Source: Porphyromonadaceae bacterium UBA7207 (GTDB lineage: Bacteria; Bacteroidota; Bacteroidia; Bacteroidales; Muribaculaceae). Taken from it: 25,304 nt of DNA. Shown in pieces: positions 16,019-24,662 of the stretch. The stretch covers positions 1-25,304 of the forward strand of contig DKUJ01000055.1 in assembly GCA_002490635.1 (NCBI GenBank), written 5' to 3'. Under the pieces are notes generated by a model. The model searched no databases. It saw nothing but the letters and a program-made list of their open reading frames with translations, and had not been told where the DNA came from. Both the position numbers and the translations under genes were made by a program. The stretch's first letter is position 1, and each line of letters begins with the position of its first letter.

Positions 16019-17238
16019 GCACCGTTATCATAAACCACAGCGACAGCCGCGGCGGAGCCTCGGTGGTGAGCCTGCGACTGCTTGAGGCACTATGCGCCGC
16101 CGGCCACGACGCCACAATGCTGGTGGCGCACAAAGCCGGCGACAATCCTTGTGTGCATACCGCCTGCTGCACTGCCAGGTCGAGGCTGCCTTTTCTGGCC
16201 GAGCACCTGCGCATCTTCGCCGGCAACGGCTTCAACCGCGCCGACCTGTTCAAGGTGTCGATTGCCACAGACGGGCTGCCGCTGCACCGGCATCCACTTG
16301 TGCGCAATGCCGATACTGTGATTCTGAACTGGGTGAACCAGGGCATGCTATCGCTCGACTGCATAGCCCGCATGGCCGCCGACGGGAAACGGCTTATATG
16401 GACCATGCACGACATGTGGAATCTCACCGGCATATGCCACCACGCAGGCACCTGCACCGGCTTCACGCGGCAGCAGGGGTGCTCGCATTGCCCCATGCTC
16501 CATGCCCGGGCCGGAAGGTCCGACCTCAGCGCACGCACATGGCGTCGAAAGCGTGAGCTGTATTCACGGGCGGGAATCACCTTCGTGGCCGTAAGCAACT
16601 GGCTGGCGGAGAAATGCCGTTGCAGTCCGCTGATGGACGGCTGCCGCATAGAGGTGATTCCCAATGCCTTCCCTATCGACGAATTCCACACCACACCGCG
16701 AACAGTCAGAAAAGAAGCCGGCCTGCCAGAAGGCCGAATCGTATTGATGGGCGCCGCACGCCTCGACGACCCCGTGAAAGGGTTGCCATTGGCAGTGGAA
16801 GCGCTTAACCGGCTCGACCCGGCTTCGGCAACAGCCGTGTTCTTCGGCAACATACGCGACGCATCCGTTCTGGAGAAACTGCGCATGCCGTTTGTTATGG
16901 CCGGAGAGATTTCCGACCGGAGCCGCCTCGCCGAACTGTATGCCCACGCCGATGTGGTACTTTCGTCGTCGCTCTACGAAACCCTCCCCGGCACACTTGT
17001 GGAAGGCCAGGCAGCAGGTGCCTTCCCCGTGGCTTTCGACAGCGGCGGACAGAGCGACATAATAAGCCACCGCACCACAGGCTACCTCGCACGCCCTTAC
17101 GACACCGCCGACCTTGCCGCCGGCATAGCCATGGGGTTGGAGCAGCCAGCCACTGCCGAAACCCTCCGCTCATCCGCCGAACGTTTCCGAGCCTCCGAAA
17201 TCGCCTCCCGGTACCTGCGGATTATCGACGAAGCGTAA
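16015..17238 (+). CDS. GT4-family glycosyltransferase
   Basis: The 407-aa product starting at 16015 (MSTVIINHSDSRGGASVVSL) has GT-B architecture. The N-terminal half holds the acceptor loop GGASVVSLRLLEAL and WTMHDMWNLTG; the C-terminal half has GAARLDDPVKGLPLAVEAL and SLYETLPGTLVEGQAAGAFP followed by FDSGGQSDII, the E-x7-E type donor site. Between them is a cysteine/histidine cluster (CHHAGTCTGFTRQQGCSHCP, about residues 143-162), seen in WcaC-like surface glycan transferases, possibly metal-binding. The start was chosen over an in-frame ATG at 15940 because that extension lies inside the flippase gene. Confidence 0.88.
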   Translation: MSTVIINHSDSRGGASVVSLRLLEALCAAGHDATMLVAHKAGDNPCVHTACCTARSRLPFLAEHLRIFAGNGFNRADLFKVSIATDGLPLHRHPLVRNADTVILNWVNQGMLSLDCIARMAADGKRLIWTMHDMWNLTGICHHAGTCTGFTRQQGCSHCPMLHARAGRSDLSARTWRRKRELYSRAGITFVAVSNWLAEKCRCSPLMDGCRIEVIPNAFPIDEFHTTPRTVRKEAGLPEGRIVLMGAARLDDPVKGLPLAVEALNRLDPASATAVFFGNIRDASVLEKLRMPFVMAGEISDRSRLAELYAHADVVLSSSLYETLPGTLVEGQAAGAFPVAFDSGGQSDIISHRTTGYLARPYDTADLAAGIAMGLEQPATAETLRSSAERFRASEIASRYLRIIDEA

Positions 17239-17305
17239 GCGGCAATGCCTGCACAACGCAGGTGTCCGATTGCTGCCGGATGTCAATAGCCTCCGGACAT
17301 AATAA

Positions 17306-17336
17306 TTTGCTTTTTCGTCGATAATACCTATTTTTG
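17306..17336 (+). promoter_or_regulatory. Promoter of the protease/GDP-fucose gene run
   Basis: TTTG at 17306-17309, a 19-nt spacer and TATTTTTG at 17329-17336 form a full-consensus Bacteroidales promoter. Transcription start would fall near 17343, leaving about 40 nt to the ATG at 17383. Confidence 0.8.
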
Positions 17337-17382
17337 CGTTTATTATGCATACATGCCGAAAATCGTAAAAATCAACATCCAT

Positions 17383-19845
17383 ATGAAATTAAGAAAACTA
17401 CTGCTGATTGCCGCCTTTGGCGTGCTGGCATTACCCGGAGCATGGGCCCGCCAGCTCACAGTGGGCGAAGCCATTGCCGCCGCAGGCGCCGCAACCGGTT
17501 CGGTCCGTGTGCGAGGCGAGGCCACTGCCGCTTACACTCTGCGTGCCGACGACATCAACACCGTATATGTTGTCAACGGCAGCGAAGGCGGCTTCATGGT
17601 GCTTGCCGCCGACGATGTGGCTCCGGCTCTGCTTGGCTTCTCCGACAGCAGCATGTTCGACCCCGGCAATATGCCTCCGCAGATGGAGTCGTGGCTAAAG
17701 GAATACAGCAGGCAGATTGCTGTGGCTGCCGCCAACGGCGGCAGAGTGCTCGCCGCACCAGCCGACCCGTCGCTGACCGACATCGCGCCCATCACCCGCA
17801 CCAAGTGGAACCAGGACGCCCCCTACAACGATCTCTGCCCACGCGTGGGAACAACACCCACATATACCGGATGCGTGGCCACGGCAGTGGCTCAGGTAAT
17901 GAAATCCTACAACCACCCGGCAAAAGGCACCGGAACATACAGCTATGTGTGGAACAACAAGAGGCTTAGCTTCGACTATGATGCAACCACCTTCGAGTGG
18001 GATCTCATGTCCGATATCTACGACGGCAAGCAGTCGGCAGCCCAGAACAATGCCGTTGCCACACTGATGTATGCCGTAGGCATTGCAAGCGACATGAGCT
18101 ACGGCACCGGCGGCTCCGGTGCCCAGGGCATAGCTGCTGCCATGGGGCTTGCCAGGAATCTCGGCTATGACCGCAGCCTCACCTACCGCGGCCGCGACTT
18201 CTACACCCTGCCCGTATGGTGCCGCATGCTCCACCAGGAACTTTCCCAGGGCCATCCCCTCTACTACGACGGAGCCAACGCTTCGGTAGGCCACGCCTTC
18301 GTTATCGACGGCTACCGCGCCTCCGACGGGCTTTTCCACCTCAACTGGGGCTGGGGAGGCATTTCCGACGGATATTTCGCCATCACCACCCTCGACCCCG
18401 ACAACCAGGGTATCGGCGGCAGCACCGAAGGCTATGCCATTGGCCAGAGCGCCATATTCGGCCTCAAACCCGACCAGGGAACAACCGAGTACACACCCGT
18501 ACTGCAGTGCTACAGCATCGCACCCGAGGCGGAACAGACCGTAAGCCGCAACGACGAGACTGTAATCCTCGGCGGCTACAACGAAGGCGTGTACTCCTTC
18601 TCGATAGGCAACGTTACCGTTGAAATCGGCCTGAAGCTCACCGATGCCAGCGGCACGGAATCCTATGTATGGGCACCTTACGGCGAAATTGAATTCGCTC
18701 CCTACACCGGCTTCCGCACATGGGAAATCCCCGCGGAACTTTTCCCAGAACAGGGCAGCTACAGCGCCGTGCCTGTATGCCGCCGCGGAACAGAAATATT
18801 CGCCATACCCACACCCGTGGGCGAACCTTCGCAGCTGGCTGTCACCTGCAGCGCAGGCTCAGTCACTGTAGCTCTTGCCGGCGAGACCTGTGAACTCTCC
18901 ATAGCCGATGCCGAAGTGCTCTCGCCATTCTACCGCAACCGCCAGGTAATGATAGGCGCCACCGTGGCCAATGCCAGATCGGAATACTACGGCACAGTTT
19001 CCGCCTCTGTCACCACAAGCAACGGCCGCGTCTACAAACTCGGCAACGCTCTTGTGGATATCATCGCCGGAGACTCCCAGGAAATCATAATCAAAGGCGC
19101 GCTGCCCTTTACCATTCCTCTGGGCGAAGCCGACCTGCGTTTCTACGACGACAGCACCGACGAGCCTATCGGCGACGCTGTCAAAGTCCAGATCGAAGCC
19201 GCACCCCAGGGCGAACTGGCAATCGCCATCGACAACATCGATGTGCCCGGCGCGACTTCCGGCGACGGCTCGGCGGCCAACCCGTTTGTTGTCGATGCCT
19301 CCACCCTTGCCGTGAACGCTACCATGAACTGCACCTCGGGATACTTCACCTCGGTGGTACGCCTCTATTTCTTCAGCGCGTCCGGCACCAGCTCCAACGT
19401 CAGCCTCCAGGCCCCGCTGTTCTATCTCGGTGCCGGCCAGAACCGCATGATGCACTTCTCCGGCAACCTCAGCAGCGCCTTGCAGAAAGGCCAGGTATAT
19501 GCCACACAGTTCTACTCCATCGAAGGCCGCAATGTCAGCGTAATCGAAAACGCGCCTGAGCTGTATTTCAAAATAGCCGACATAAGCGGCGTGGAGAACA
19601 TTGCCGAAACAACCTTCGGAATATACCCCAACCCGGCCACCGACATGGCAAAAGTGACAGCTCCCGCCGGTATCGCCACCGTAGACATATATAATCTCAC
19701 CGGCGCCAAAGTGGCAGCCATGGGATTCGCGGGAACCGAAACAACCGTAGAAGCCCACATCGAGGGTCTTGCCGCAGGCCATTACATCATGCAGGTGGCA
19801 ACCGCCGACGGCCGCACCTCCACTATGCGCCTGATCAAACTATGA
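17383..19845 (+). CDS. C10-family (streptopain-like) cysteine protease with T9SS sorting domain
   Basis: Numbered from the ATG at 17383, this 820-aa protein has a signal peptide (MKLRKLLLIAAFGVLALPGA), a propeptide to about residue 130, and a papain-like peptidase domain. Catalytic Cys164 lies in YTGCVATAVAQVM and His304 in VGHAFVIDGY; NWGWGG (321-326) supplies the Asn and Trp usual in C10 enzymes. About 350 residues of beta-rich repeats follow. The last roughly 80 residues (FGIYPNPATDMAKV ... DIYNLTGAKV ... GHYIMQV) form a type A Por/T9SS C-terminal sorting domain, so the enzyme is probably carried to the cell surface by the type IX system and anchored or released there. An upstream in-frame ATG at 17353 would put ten basic residues before the signal peptide and is less likely. 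The downstream lipoprotein gene overlaps by 4 nt. Confidence 0.93.
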   Translation: MKLRKLLLIAAFGVLALPGAWARQLTVGEAIAAAGAATGSVRVRGEATAAYTLRADDINTVYVVNGSEGGFMVLAADDVAPALLGFSDSSMFDPGNMPPQMESWLKEYSRQIAVAAANGGRVLAAPADPSLTDIAPITRTKWNQDAPYNDLCPRVGTTPTYTGCVATAVAQVMKSYNHPAKGTGTYSYVWNNKRLSFDYDATTFEWDLMSDIYDGKQSAAQNNAVATLMYAVGIASDMSYGTGGSGAQGIAAAMGLARNLGYDRSLTYRGRDFYTLPVWCRMLHQELSQGHPLYYDGANASVGHAFVIDGYRASDGLFHLNWGWGGISDGYFAITTLDPDNQGIGGSTEGYAIGQSAIFGLKPDQGTTEYTPVLQCYSIAPEAEQTVSRNDETVILGGYNEGVYSFSIGNVTVEIGLKLTDASGTESYVWAPYGEIEFAPYTGFRTWEIPAELFPEQGSYSAVPVCRRGTEIFAIPTPVGEPSQLAVTCSAGSVTVALAGETCELSIADAEVLSPFYRNRQVMIGATVANARSEYYGTVSASVTTSNGRVYKLGNALVDIIAGDSQEIIIKGALPFTIPLGEADLRFYDDSTDEPIGDAVKVQIEAAPQGELAIAIDNIDVPGATSGDGSAANPFVVDASTLAVNATMNCTSGYFTSVVRLYFFSASGTSSNVSLQAPLFYLGAGQNRMMHFSGNLSSALQKGQVYATQFYSIEGRNVSVIENAPELYFKIADISGVENIAETTFGIYPNPATDMAKVTAPAGIATVDIYNLTGAKVAAMGFAGTETTVEAHIEGLAAGHYIMQVATADGRTSTMRLIKL

Positions 19846-20381
19846 AAACACTCCTTGCAAGCATGCTGACTGCCGCACTGGCAGTCGGCACAGCCTGCTC
19901 GGGATCTCGCACCGCACCCGTAGCCGCACCGCCGATGGCGTCGACCGCCCCGGGCAGGACTATAGGTGGCACTCCTGCCGATATCCCCCGGGCTGTGGTT
20001 TACCGCACCAATGGCGACTACGCCGACAATGTGCCGGTGACCGTTGCTGCCGATGGAACTCTGCTATCCTATCCCGCCCCCGGCGATGTGGGAGCGCATT
20101 CGGCACCGGTAAGGCTTGCCGATGGCCTGCTTCTCGACCGGCGCGGCATAGGCCGTGGCACCGTGTTCACCACCTACACCTACAGCGACTACAGCCGACT
20201 GCCAGAAGCACCTTCCGCGGCACGGCTCAAAGCCGCCATAATAGCAGGCTCGGGAATAAGTTTCAGAGCCACCCTGCCGATGACACTGGCGGAAGCCCTT
20301 GCCGACACGGCCGCAGTGAACGACTACATCCGCTCCCACCCGCAGGAATTCGCCATTCCGCACAACGAACATAACAAGTAA
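19842..20381 (+). CDS. Small lipoprotein coupled to the C10 protease
   Basis: The 179-aa product begins MKTLLASMLTAALAVGTACS, a lipoprotein signal peptide with lipobox AVGTAC and lipidation predicted at Cys19. After an Ala/Pro-rich linker comes a compact domain (AVVYRTNGDYADNVPVTVAA onward) with several predicted beta strands and a conserved-looking stretch DRRGIGRGTVFTTYTYSDYS. The ATG overlaps the protease stop (ATGA). In some Bacteroidetes, C10 proteases sit next to staphostatin-like inhibitor genes; this placement makes an inhibitor or chaperone possible, but no sequence similarity was established here. It may instead be an unrelated conserved lipoprotein. Confidence 0.8.
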   Translation: MKTLLASMLTAALAVGTACSGSRTAPVAAPPMASTAPGRTIGGTPADIPRAVVYRTNGDYADNVPVTVAADGTLLSYPAPGDVGAHSAPVRLADGLLLDRRGIGRGTVFTTYTYSDYSRLPEAPSAARLKAAIIAGSGISFRATLPMTLAEALADTAAVNDYIRSHPQEFAIPHNEHNK

Positions 20382-21451
20382 TGCGCCAGCCTCTACCTGA
20401 TCTTCTGAAAGGAATAGCCATATTCATGGTGGTGATGGGACACGTGCTCACCATGTGCATCCGCGGCATCGACAGCGCCGCCCTGTTCAAAATCATAGGC
20501 GAGGTGCACATGCCGCTGTTCTTTTTCATCAGCGGCTACCTCGGATTCCGCAGACTTCCGGCCGGCACTGTAAGCCGTCCACCTCTGGGGCGCCGTGCCC
20601 TGCGACTGCTGCTGCCCATGCTGGCTGTGAGCACGCTCTGGATCTACTATTTTCCCGTAAGCGGCATAGAAAGCCCTCTGCCTCAAGGCTGGGGCGGACT
20701 ATGGGGCGACATGTGGAAAAACGGATATTGGTTCACCCTCGTACTGTTCGAGATTCTGATTGTCTACCGCGGAGCCTCGTTCGTTCTGGACAAAGTGCGC
20801 GGCATCGCACTCCAGGCGGCAATCATGCTGGCCATATGGCTTGTGCTTTCACAGGCCCTGCGCCTGCTGCCGGAACAATGGGTTGCGGCATCCTCGCTGG
20901 AGCTTACAGTACGGTTCTTCCCGGTATTCATCGCAGGCGCCCTGGCAGCCGACCATCGCGAGGCTTTCGCGCGCTTTGTGGCAAAGTCGACGGTGCAGAC
21001 TGTCTGCCTGCCGCTGGCCTTTATCCTGGTGTACTATGTGGGATGGTACTGGCGTTTTCCCGCCATTCCGGCATGGTGCCTCGAACCGGCCCGCCCGCTG
21101 CTGCACATCGTGCTCTCGGTAATAGCCTTCGGATGCCTTTCTCCATGGGCGGCGTGCAACAGCCTGGCAGTGAGAATATGGTGCTTCCTTGGCCGCAAGA
21201 GCCTTGCCATCTATCTGCTGCACTATTTTTTCCTGTTCCCGCTGGGCTGCATACGCCCGGTGCTTGAGGCCATGTCGCTGTCGTTCGTTCCTCTGCTAGC
21301 TGTATCAGCCTCCGTAGCCGCCATGGTTATAGCCGTGGTGCTTGCCGCAGACTATCTTATAAGTTTCTCCGCACCGCTGTCGGCACTCCTCACCGGCTCG
21401 AATGCCGCAAAAAACCGCAACAATGCCATCACTGATAGCGTTCGACCTTGA
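20381..21451 (+). CDS. Acyltransferase 3-family membrane protein
   Basis: This 356-aa protein has about ten hydrophobic helices and the acyltransferase-3 N-terminus DLLKGIAIFMVVMGHVL, with the probable catalytic His21, followed by MPLFFFISGYLGFR. Members of this family move acetyl or other acyl groups onto extracytoplasmic sugars such as O-antigen, capsule or peptidoglycan. The ATG shares a base with the lipoprotein stop (TAATG), and the 3' end overlaps the HAD gene, so it belongs to the same transcript. O-acetylation of a surface glycan is a reasonable inference; the acceptor is unknown. Confidence 0.85.
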   Translation: MRQPLPDLLKGIAIFMVVMGHVLTMCIRGIDSAALFKIIGEVHMPLFFFISGYLGFRRLPAGTVSRPPLGRRALRLLLPMLAVSTLWIYYFPVSGIESPLPQGWGGLWGDMWKNGYWFTLVLFEILIVYRGASFVLDKVRGIALQAAIMLAIWLVLSQALRLLPEQWVAASSLELTVRFFPVFIAGALAADHREAFARFVAKSTVQTVCLPLAFILVYYVGWYWRFPAIPAWCLEPARPLLHIVLSVIAFGCLSPWAACNSLAVRIWCFLGRKSLAIYLLHYFFLFPLGCIRPVLEAMSLSFVPLLAVSASVAAMVIAVVLAADYLISFSAPLSALLTGSNAAKNRNNAITDSVRP

Positions 21452-22091
21452 CGATACCCTTTACAAGGAGCGCGACTACGTGGTATCCGGGCGCCGGGCC
21501 GTGGCTGCCGCACTGGCTCCCGTGGCAGGAGTGGATGCCGGTATTCTGCTGGAAGTAATGAATAACAGCGACGATGCCTTCGAGACCCTGCATGCAGCAC
21601 TGGCAGGAACGCCGGCCGCCGGTGTAGGAATCGCCGAAATGGTTGCCATATACAGGCAGCACCGCCCCGACATAGCCCTCACGACAGGCGTGGCCGGCAC
21701 ATTGACCGAACTGCGTCGCCGCGGCAATAAGCTGGCTCTGATTACCGACGGCAACCACACCCGCCAGCATGCCAAAGTGCGCGCTCTGGGCCTGGACGAC
21801 TTTTTCGGACGCCATAATGTTATTGTAAGCGACGACATCGGTTCCGACAAGACCACTCCCGCTCCTTTCGCCGCAGCGGAGCGGCTCGCCACGGGCATGC
21901 CACATGTATATGTCGGCGACAATCCCGCCAAAGACTTCCACTGGCCGTCGGTCCGCGGATGGCAAACGATAATGCTTGCCGACGCAGAAGGAAAAAACAT
22001 ACACATACAAAACATTGGAGGCTTCCCCTCCGTTTTTAAACCACAGACGGTTATCGACCGCTTCGAACGTCTGCTGCAATTCCAATTCTAA
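21423..22091 (+). CDS. HAD-superfamily hydrolase
   Basis: The 222-aa product from the ATG at 21423 has all four HAD motifs: DLDDTLY (Asp8 nucleophile and Asp10 acid), LITDGN (Thr108), Lys143 in GSDKTTPAPF and GDNPAKDF (Asp166 and Asp171). A helical cap lies between motifs I and II, as in subfamily IA phosphatases acting on small phosphorylated molecules. An ATG at 21402 would add seven residues. The gene overlaps the acyltransferase by 29 nt and precedes gmd by 52 nt. A sugar-phosphate substrate is suggested only by this context. Confidence 0.88.
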   Translation: MPSLIAFDLDDTLYKERDYVVSGRRAVAAALAPVAGVDAGILLEVMNNSDDAFETLHAALAGTPAAGVGIAEMVAIYRQHRPDIALTTGVAGTLTELRRRGNKLALITDGNHTRQHAKVRALGLDDFFGRHNVIVSDDIGSDKTTPAPFAAAERLATGMPHVYVGDNPAKDFHWPSVRGWQTIMLADAEGKNIHIQNIGGFPSVFKPQTVIDRFERLLQFQF

Positions 22092-22143
22092 GGGCGAACA
22101 ACCGACATCAGAATACAACACGCCCTCACAAACAACAAGCAAT

Positions 22144-23190
22144 ATGCCAACAGCACTCATAACAGGAATCACCGGCCAGGACGGCTCGTATCTGGCCGAG
22201 TTTCTGCTGCGAAAAGGCTACTCCGTACATGGCCTGATACGCCGCAGTTCCTCTTTCAATACCGGAAGAATCGAGCATCTCTACCTCGACTCCTGGCTTG
22301 CCGACCAGCACATGGGACGCCCCGTCGAGCTGCACTACGCCGACCTCTGCGATTCCTCGTCGCTTATTTCGGTTATCAACACCGTGCGCCCCGATGAAAT
22401 ATACAATCTTGCCGCCCAGAGCCATGTGAAAGTGAGCTTCGAGGTACCGGAATACACCGCCGACGTCGACGCTCTCGGCGTGCTCAGGCTTCTGGAAGCA
22501 GTACGCATAGCCGGCCTTGCCGACAGCTGCCGCCTATACCAGGCATCGACCTCCGAACTCTTCGGCAAAGTCGAGGAAGTTCCACAGAGCGAGACCACGC
22601 CTTTCCATCCCTGTTCGCCATATGCAGTGGCCAAGCAATACGCCTTCTGGATAGTGCGCAACTACCGCGAAAGCTATGGCATGTACGCCGCCAACGGCAT
22701 ACTCTTCAACCACGAGAGCGAACGCCGCGGCGAAAACTTCGTTACACGCAAAATCACCCTTGCCGCCGCCGCCATCGCCGCCGGACGCCAGCACAAACTC
22801 TATCTGGGCAATCTGGACGCTCGCCGCGACTGGGGTTACGCTCCCGACTATGTGGAATGCATGTGGCTGATTCTGCAGCAGGACACACCCGACGACTTTG
22901 TGATTGCCACCGGCGAATACCACAGCGTGCGCGAGTTCGCCACTCTGGCATTCAGCCGCGCCGGCATAGAACTGCGCTGGGAAGGTACCGGACTGGAGGA
23001 AAAAGGCATCGACACCGCCACCGGAAGAACAATCGTCGAAGTCGACAAACGCTTCTTCCGCCCCTCCGAAGTGGAAGAGCTGCTGGGAAACCCTGAAAAA
23101 GCACGCCGCCAGCTGGGATGGAATCCACGGAAAACATCATTCGAGGAACTTGTCAACCGCATGGTCGACGCCGACATGGCCTCTTTATGA
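22144..23190 (+). CDS. gmd: GDP-mannose 4,6-dehydratase
   Basis: This 348-aa extended short-chain dehydrogenase has the NADP-binding start ALITGITGQDGSYLAEFLL and the GMD hallmark GLIRRSSSFNTGRIEHLY. Catalytic residues are Thr136 and Glu138 (ASTSELFG) with Tyr160 and Lys164 (SPYAVAKQ). It converts GDP-mannose to GDP-4-keto-6-deoxymannose, the first step toward GDP-L-fucose. The ATG at 22144 fits the family start; an open frame back to 21976 overlaps the HAD gene and is not expected to be translated. Its stop overlaps the fcl ATG. Confidence 0.97.
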   Translation: MPTALITGITGQDGSYLAEFLLRKGYSVHGLIRRSSSFNTGRIEHLYLDSWLADQHMGRPVELHYADLCDSSSLISVINTVRPDEIYNLAAQSHVKVSFEVPEYTADVDALGVLRLLEAVRIAGLADSCRLYQASTSELFGKVEEVPQSETTPFHPCSPYAVAKQYAFWIVRNYRESYGMYAANGILFNHESERRGENFVTRKITLAAAAIAAGRQHKLYLGNLDARRDWGYAPDYVECMWLILQQDTPDDFVIATGEYHSVREFATLAFSRAGIELRWEGTGLEEKGIDTATGRTIVEVDKRFFRPSEVEELLGNPEKARRQLGWNPRKTSFEELVNRMVDADMASL

Positions 23191-24266
23191 AACTCGACAA
23201 AGACTCAAAAATCTACGTGGCCGGCCACCGCGGGCTTGTGGGCTCGGCCATTATGGCCAATCTGCAGGCTCGCGGGTTCAAGAACCTTGTCACACGCACA
23301 CATGCCGAGCTGGATCTGCTCGACCCGGTTGCCACCGCAGCGTTCTTCCGCGACGAGCGTCCCGACGCCGTAGTCCTTGCCGCGGCACATGTGGGCGGTA
23401 TAATGGCAAATTCGACCTACCGTGCCGACTTCATAATGGATAACCTCCAGATTCAACAGAACGTAATCGGCGAGGCATTCCGGAGCGGCGTGCGCAAACT
23501 ACTGTTTTTGGGAAGCACATGCATCTATCCGCGAAAGGCGCCCCAGCCAATCAAGGAGGAAGCACTGCTCACCTCGCCGCTGGAATACACTAACGAACCA
23601 TACGCCATCGCCAAAATCGCAGGTCTCAAGCTCTGCGAGAGTCTCAACCTGCAATACGGCACGGACTACGTGGCAGTGATGCCGACAAACCTCTACGGAC
23701 CCAACGACAACTTCGGCCTCACCGACAGCCACGTGCTGCCGGCAATGCTCCGCAAGATGCATCTGGTGAAGCTGCTCACCGAAGGCAACTACAACGCCAT
23801 CCGCGCCGATATCGCCAGACGGCCTGTAAGCGGAATAGCACCCGACGCTTCCGACGAAGATATAGCCGCTTCTCTGAAAACATTCGGCATAGCGCCCGGG
23901 GAACTGACTCTCTGGGGTACGGGGCGCCCGTTGCGCGAGTTCCTATGGAGCGAGGACATGGCCGACGCATGCGTGCACATTCTGCTGAACACCGACTTCG
24001 CCACTCTGGCGGCAATGGCGGGAGAGCCTGTGCGGAACACCCACGTGAACATAGGCACCGGCAAGGAGGTTACCATAGGCAGGCTCGCCCATCTGGCAGC
24101 CGATGCAGTGGGATATACCGGAAAAATTCTTTGGGACAGCACCAAACCCGACGGAACGCCCAGGAAATTGTGCGATGTCGACCGCCTGCACAGTCTTGGG
24201 TGGAAACACAAAGTCGAGCTTCCCGAAGGTATAGCCCGCCTCTACAGCTGGTATCTGGAGAATTGA
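23187..24266 (+). CDS. fcl: GDP-L-fucose synthase
   Basis: The 359-aa enzyme carries the dinucleotide motif VAGHRGLVGSAI, LLFLGSTCIYP (Ser110, Cys112) and YAIAKIAG (Tyr139, Lys143), all required for the epimerase-reductase that turns GDP-4-keto-6-deoxymannose into GDP-L-fucose with NADPH. It is longer than the roughly 320-residue enterobacterial enzyme because of an insertion near residues 195-240 (NYNAIRADIARRPVSGIAPD), as in Bacteroides homologues. ATGA overlap with gmd shows translational coupling. GDP-fucose would feed glycan or glycoprotein fucosylation on the cell surface. Confidence 0.97.
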   Translation: MKLDKDSKIYVAGHRGLVGSAIMANLQARGFKNLVTRTHAELDLLDPVATAAFFRDERPDAVVLAAAHVGGIMANSTYRADFIMDNLQIQQNVIGEAFRSGVRKLLFLGSTCIYPRKAPQPIKEEALLTSPLEYTNEPYAIAKIAGLKLCESLNLQYGTDYVAVMPTNLYGPNDNFGLTDSHVLPAMLRKMHLVKLLTEGNYNAIRADIARRPVSGIAPDASDEDIAASLKTFGIAPGELTLWGTGRPLREFLWSEDMADACVHILLNTDFATLAAMAGEPVRNTHVNIGTGKEVTIGRLAHLAADAVGYTGKILWDSTKPDGTPRKLCDVDRLHSLGWKHKVELPEGIARLYSWYLEN

Positions 24267-24353
24267 GAGCAAAAAACCAAACGTTCCAAACCGCGGATAA
24301 TCAATTGATTGGAATTTTAAGCTAATTTTTTATGAAATTTTTCATCGAAAAAA

Positions 24354-24385
24354 TTTGGCAGTTCCGTGAAAAGGGCGTAACTTTG
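24354..24385 (+). promoter_or_regulatory. Promoter of tRNA-Pro
   Basis: TTTG at 24354-24357, a 20-nt spacer and TAACTTTG at 24378-24385 form a full-consensus Bacteroidales promoter. The mature tRNA begins 18 nt downstream. Confidence 0.75.
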
Positions 24386-24403
24386 CATCGCTTTTGAGAA
24401 AGA

Positions 24404-24477
24404 CGGGGTGTAGCTCAGTTGGTTAGAGTACGCGTCTGGGGGGCGTGAGGTCGCTAGTTCGAGTCTAGTCACCCCGA
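24404..24477 (+). tRNA. tRNA-Pro (anticodon GGG)
   Basis: The acceptor arms CGGGGTG and CACCCCG pair over all 7 bp. The D arm GCTC/GAGT, anticodon stem CGCGT/GCGTG with loop CTGGGGG (anticodon GGG at loop positions 3-5), and T arm GCTAG-TTCGAGT-CTAGT complete the cloverleaf, allowing G-T pairs. The discriminator base is A and CCA is not encoded. It reads CCC and CCU proline codons. Confidence 0.97.
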
Positions 24478-24494
24478 CAAAAACAAAAGCAGAT

Positions 24495-24530
24495 AAAGGC
24501 CGCGGCTATCAAGTCGCGGCCTTTTATTTT
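24495..24530 (+). terminator. Intrinsic terminator after tRNA-Pro
   Basis: AAAGGCCGCG (24495-24504) pairs with CGCGGCCTTT (24515-24524) and is followed by TTTTATTTTT, a GC-rich stem with a T-tract. Confidence 0.9.
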
Positions 24531-24578
24531 TGTCCGAGGTCAACAAAAGCACACCGGAGAATGTTTTTTATGTAAGCA

Positions 24579-24604
24579 GGCTGTGAAAACGCTTTACCAC
24601 AGCC
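24579..24604 (-). terminator. Possible minus-strand hairpin
   Basis: GGCTGTG (24579-24585) pairs with CACAGCC (24598-24604). On the minus strand a T-poor gap precedes an A/T-rich tract (ACATAAAAAACATT), so terminator function is uncertain. No gene end on the minus strand is nearby. Confidence 0.25.
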
Positions 24605-24662
24605 CGATGCAAATGTCAATAAAACTATTTTCCAACTCTCAACCCATTAATTCCTCGACATT

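Noticed and set aside
15753..16886. 377-codon open frame on the minus strand
   Set aside because: It spans the end of the flippase and the GT4 gene, both well supported on the + strand, and reads as low-complexity Arg/Ser-rich text.
18859..19782. 307-codon open frame on the minus strand
   Set aside because: It is the shadow of the C10 protease C-terminal half in GC-rich DNA.
21976..22143. Longer gmd with 56 extra N-terminal residues
   Set aside because: The extension lies within the HAD gene and before the conserved NADP-binding start of the GMD family.
24299..24310. Palindrome AATCAATTGATT after fcl
   Set aside because: It is a 12-bp AT-rich palindrome with no loop or clear T-run; too short to call a terminator or operator.
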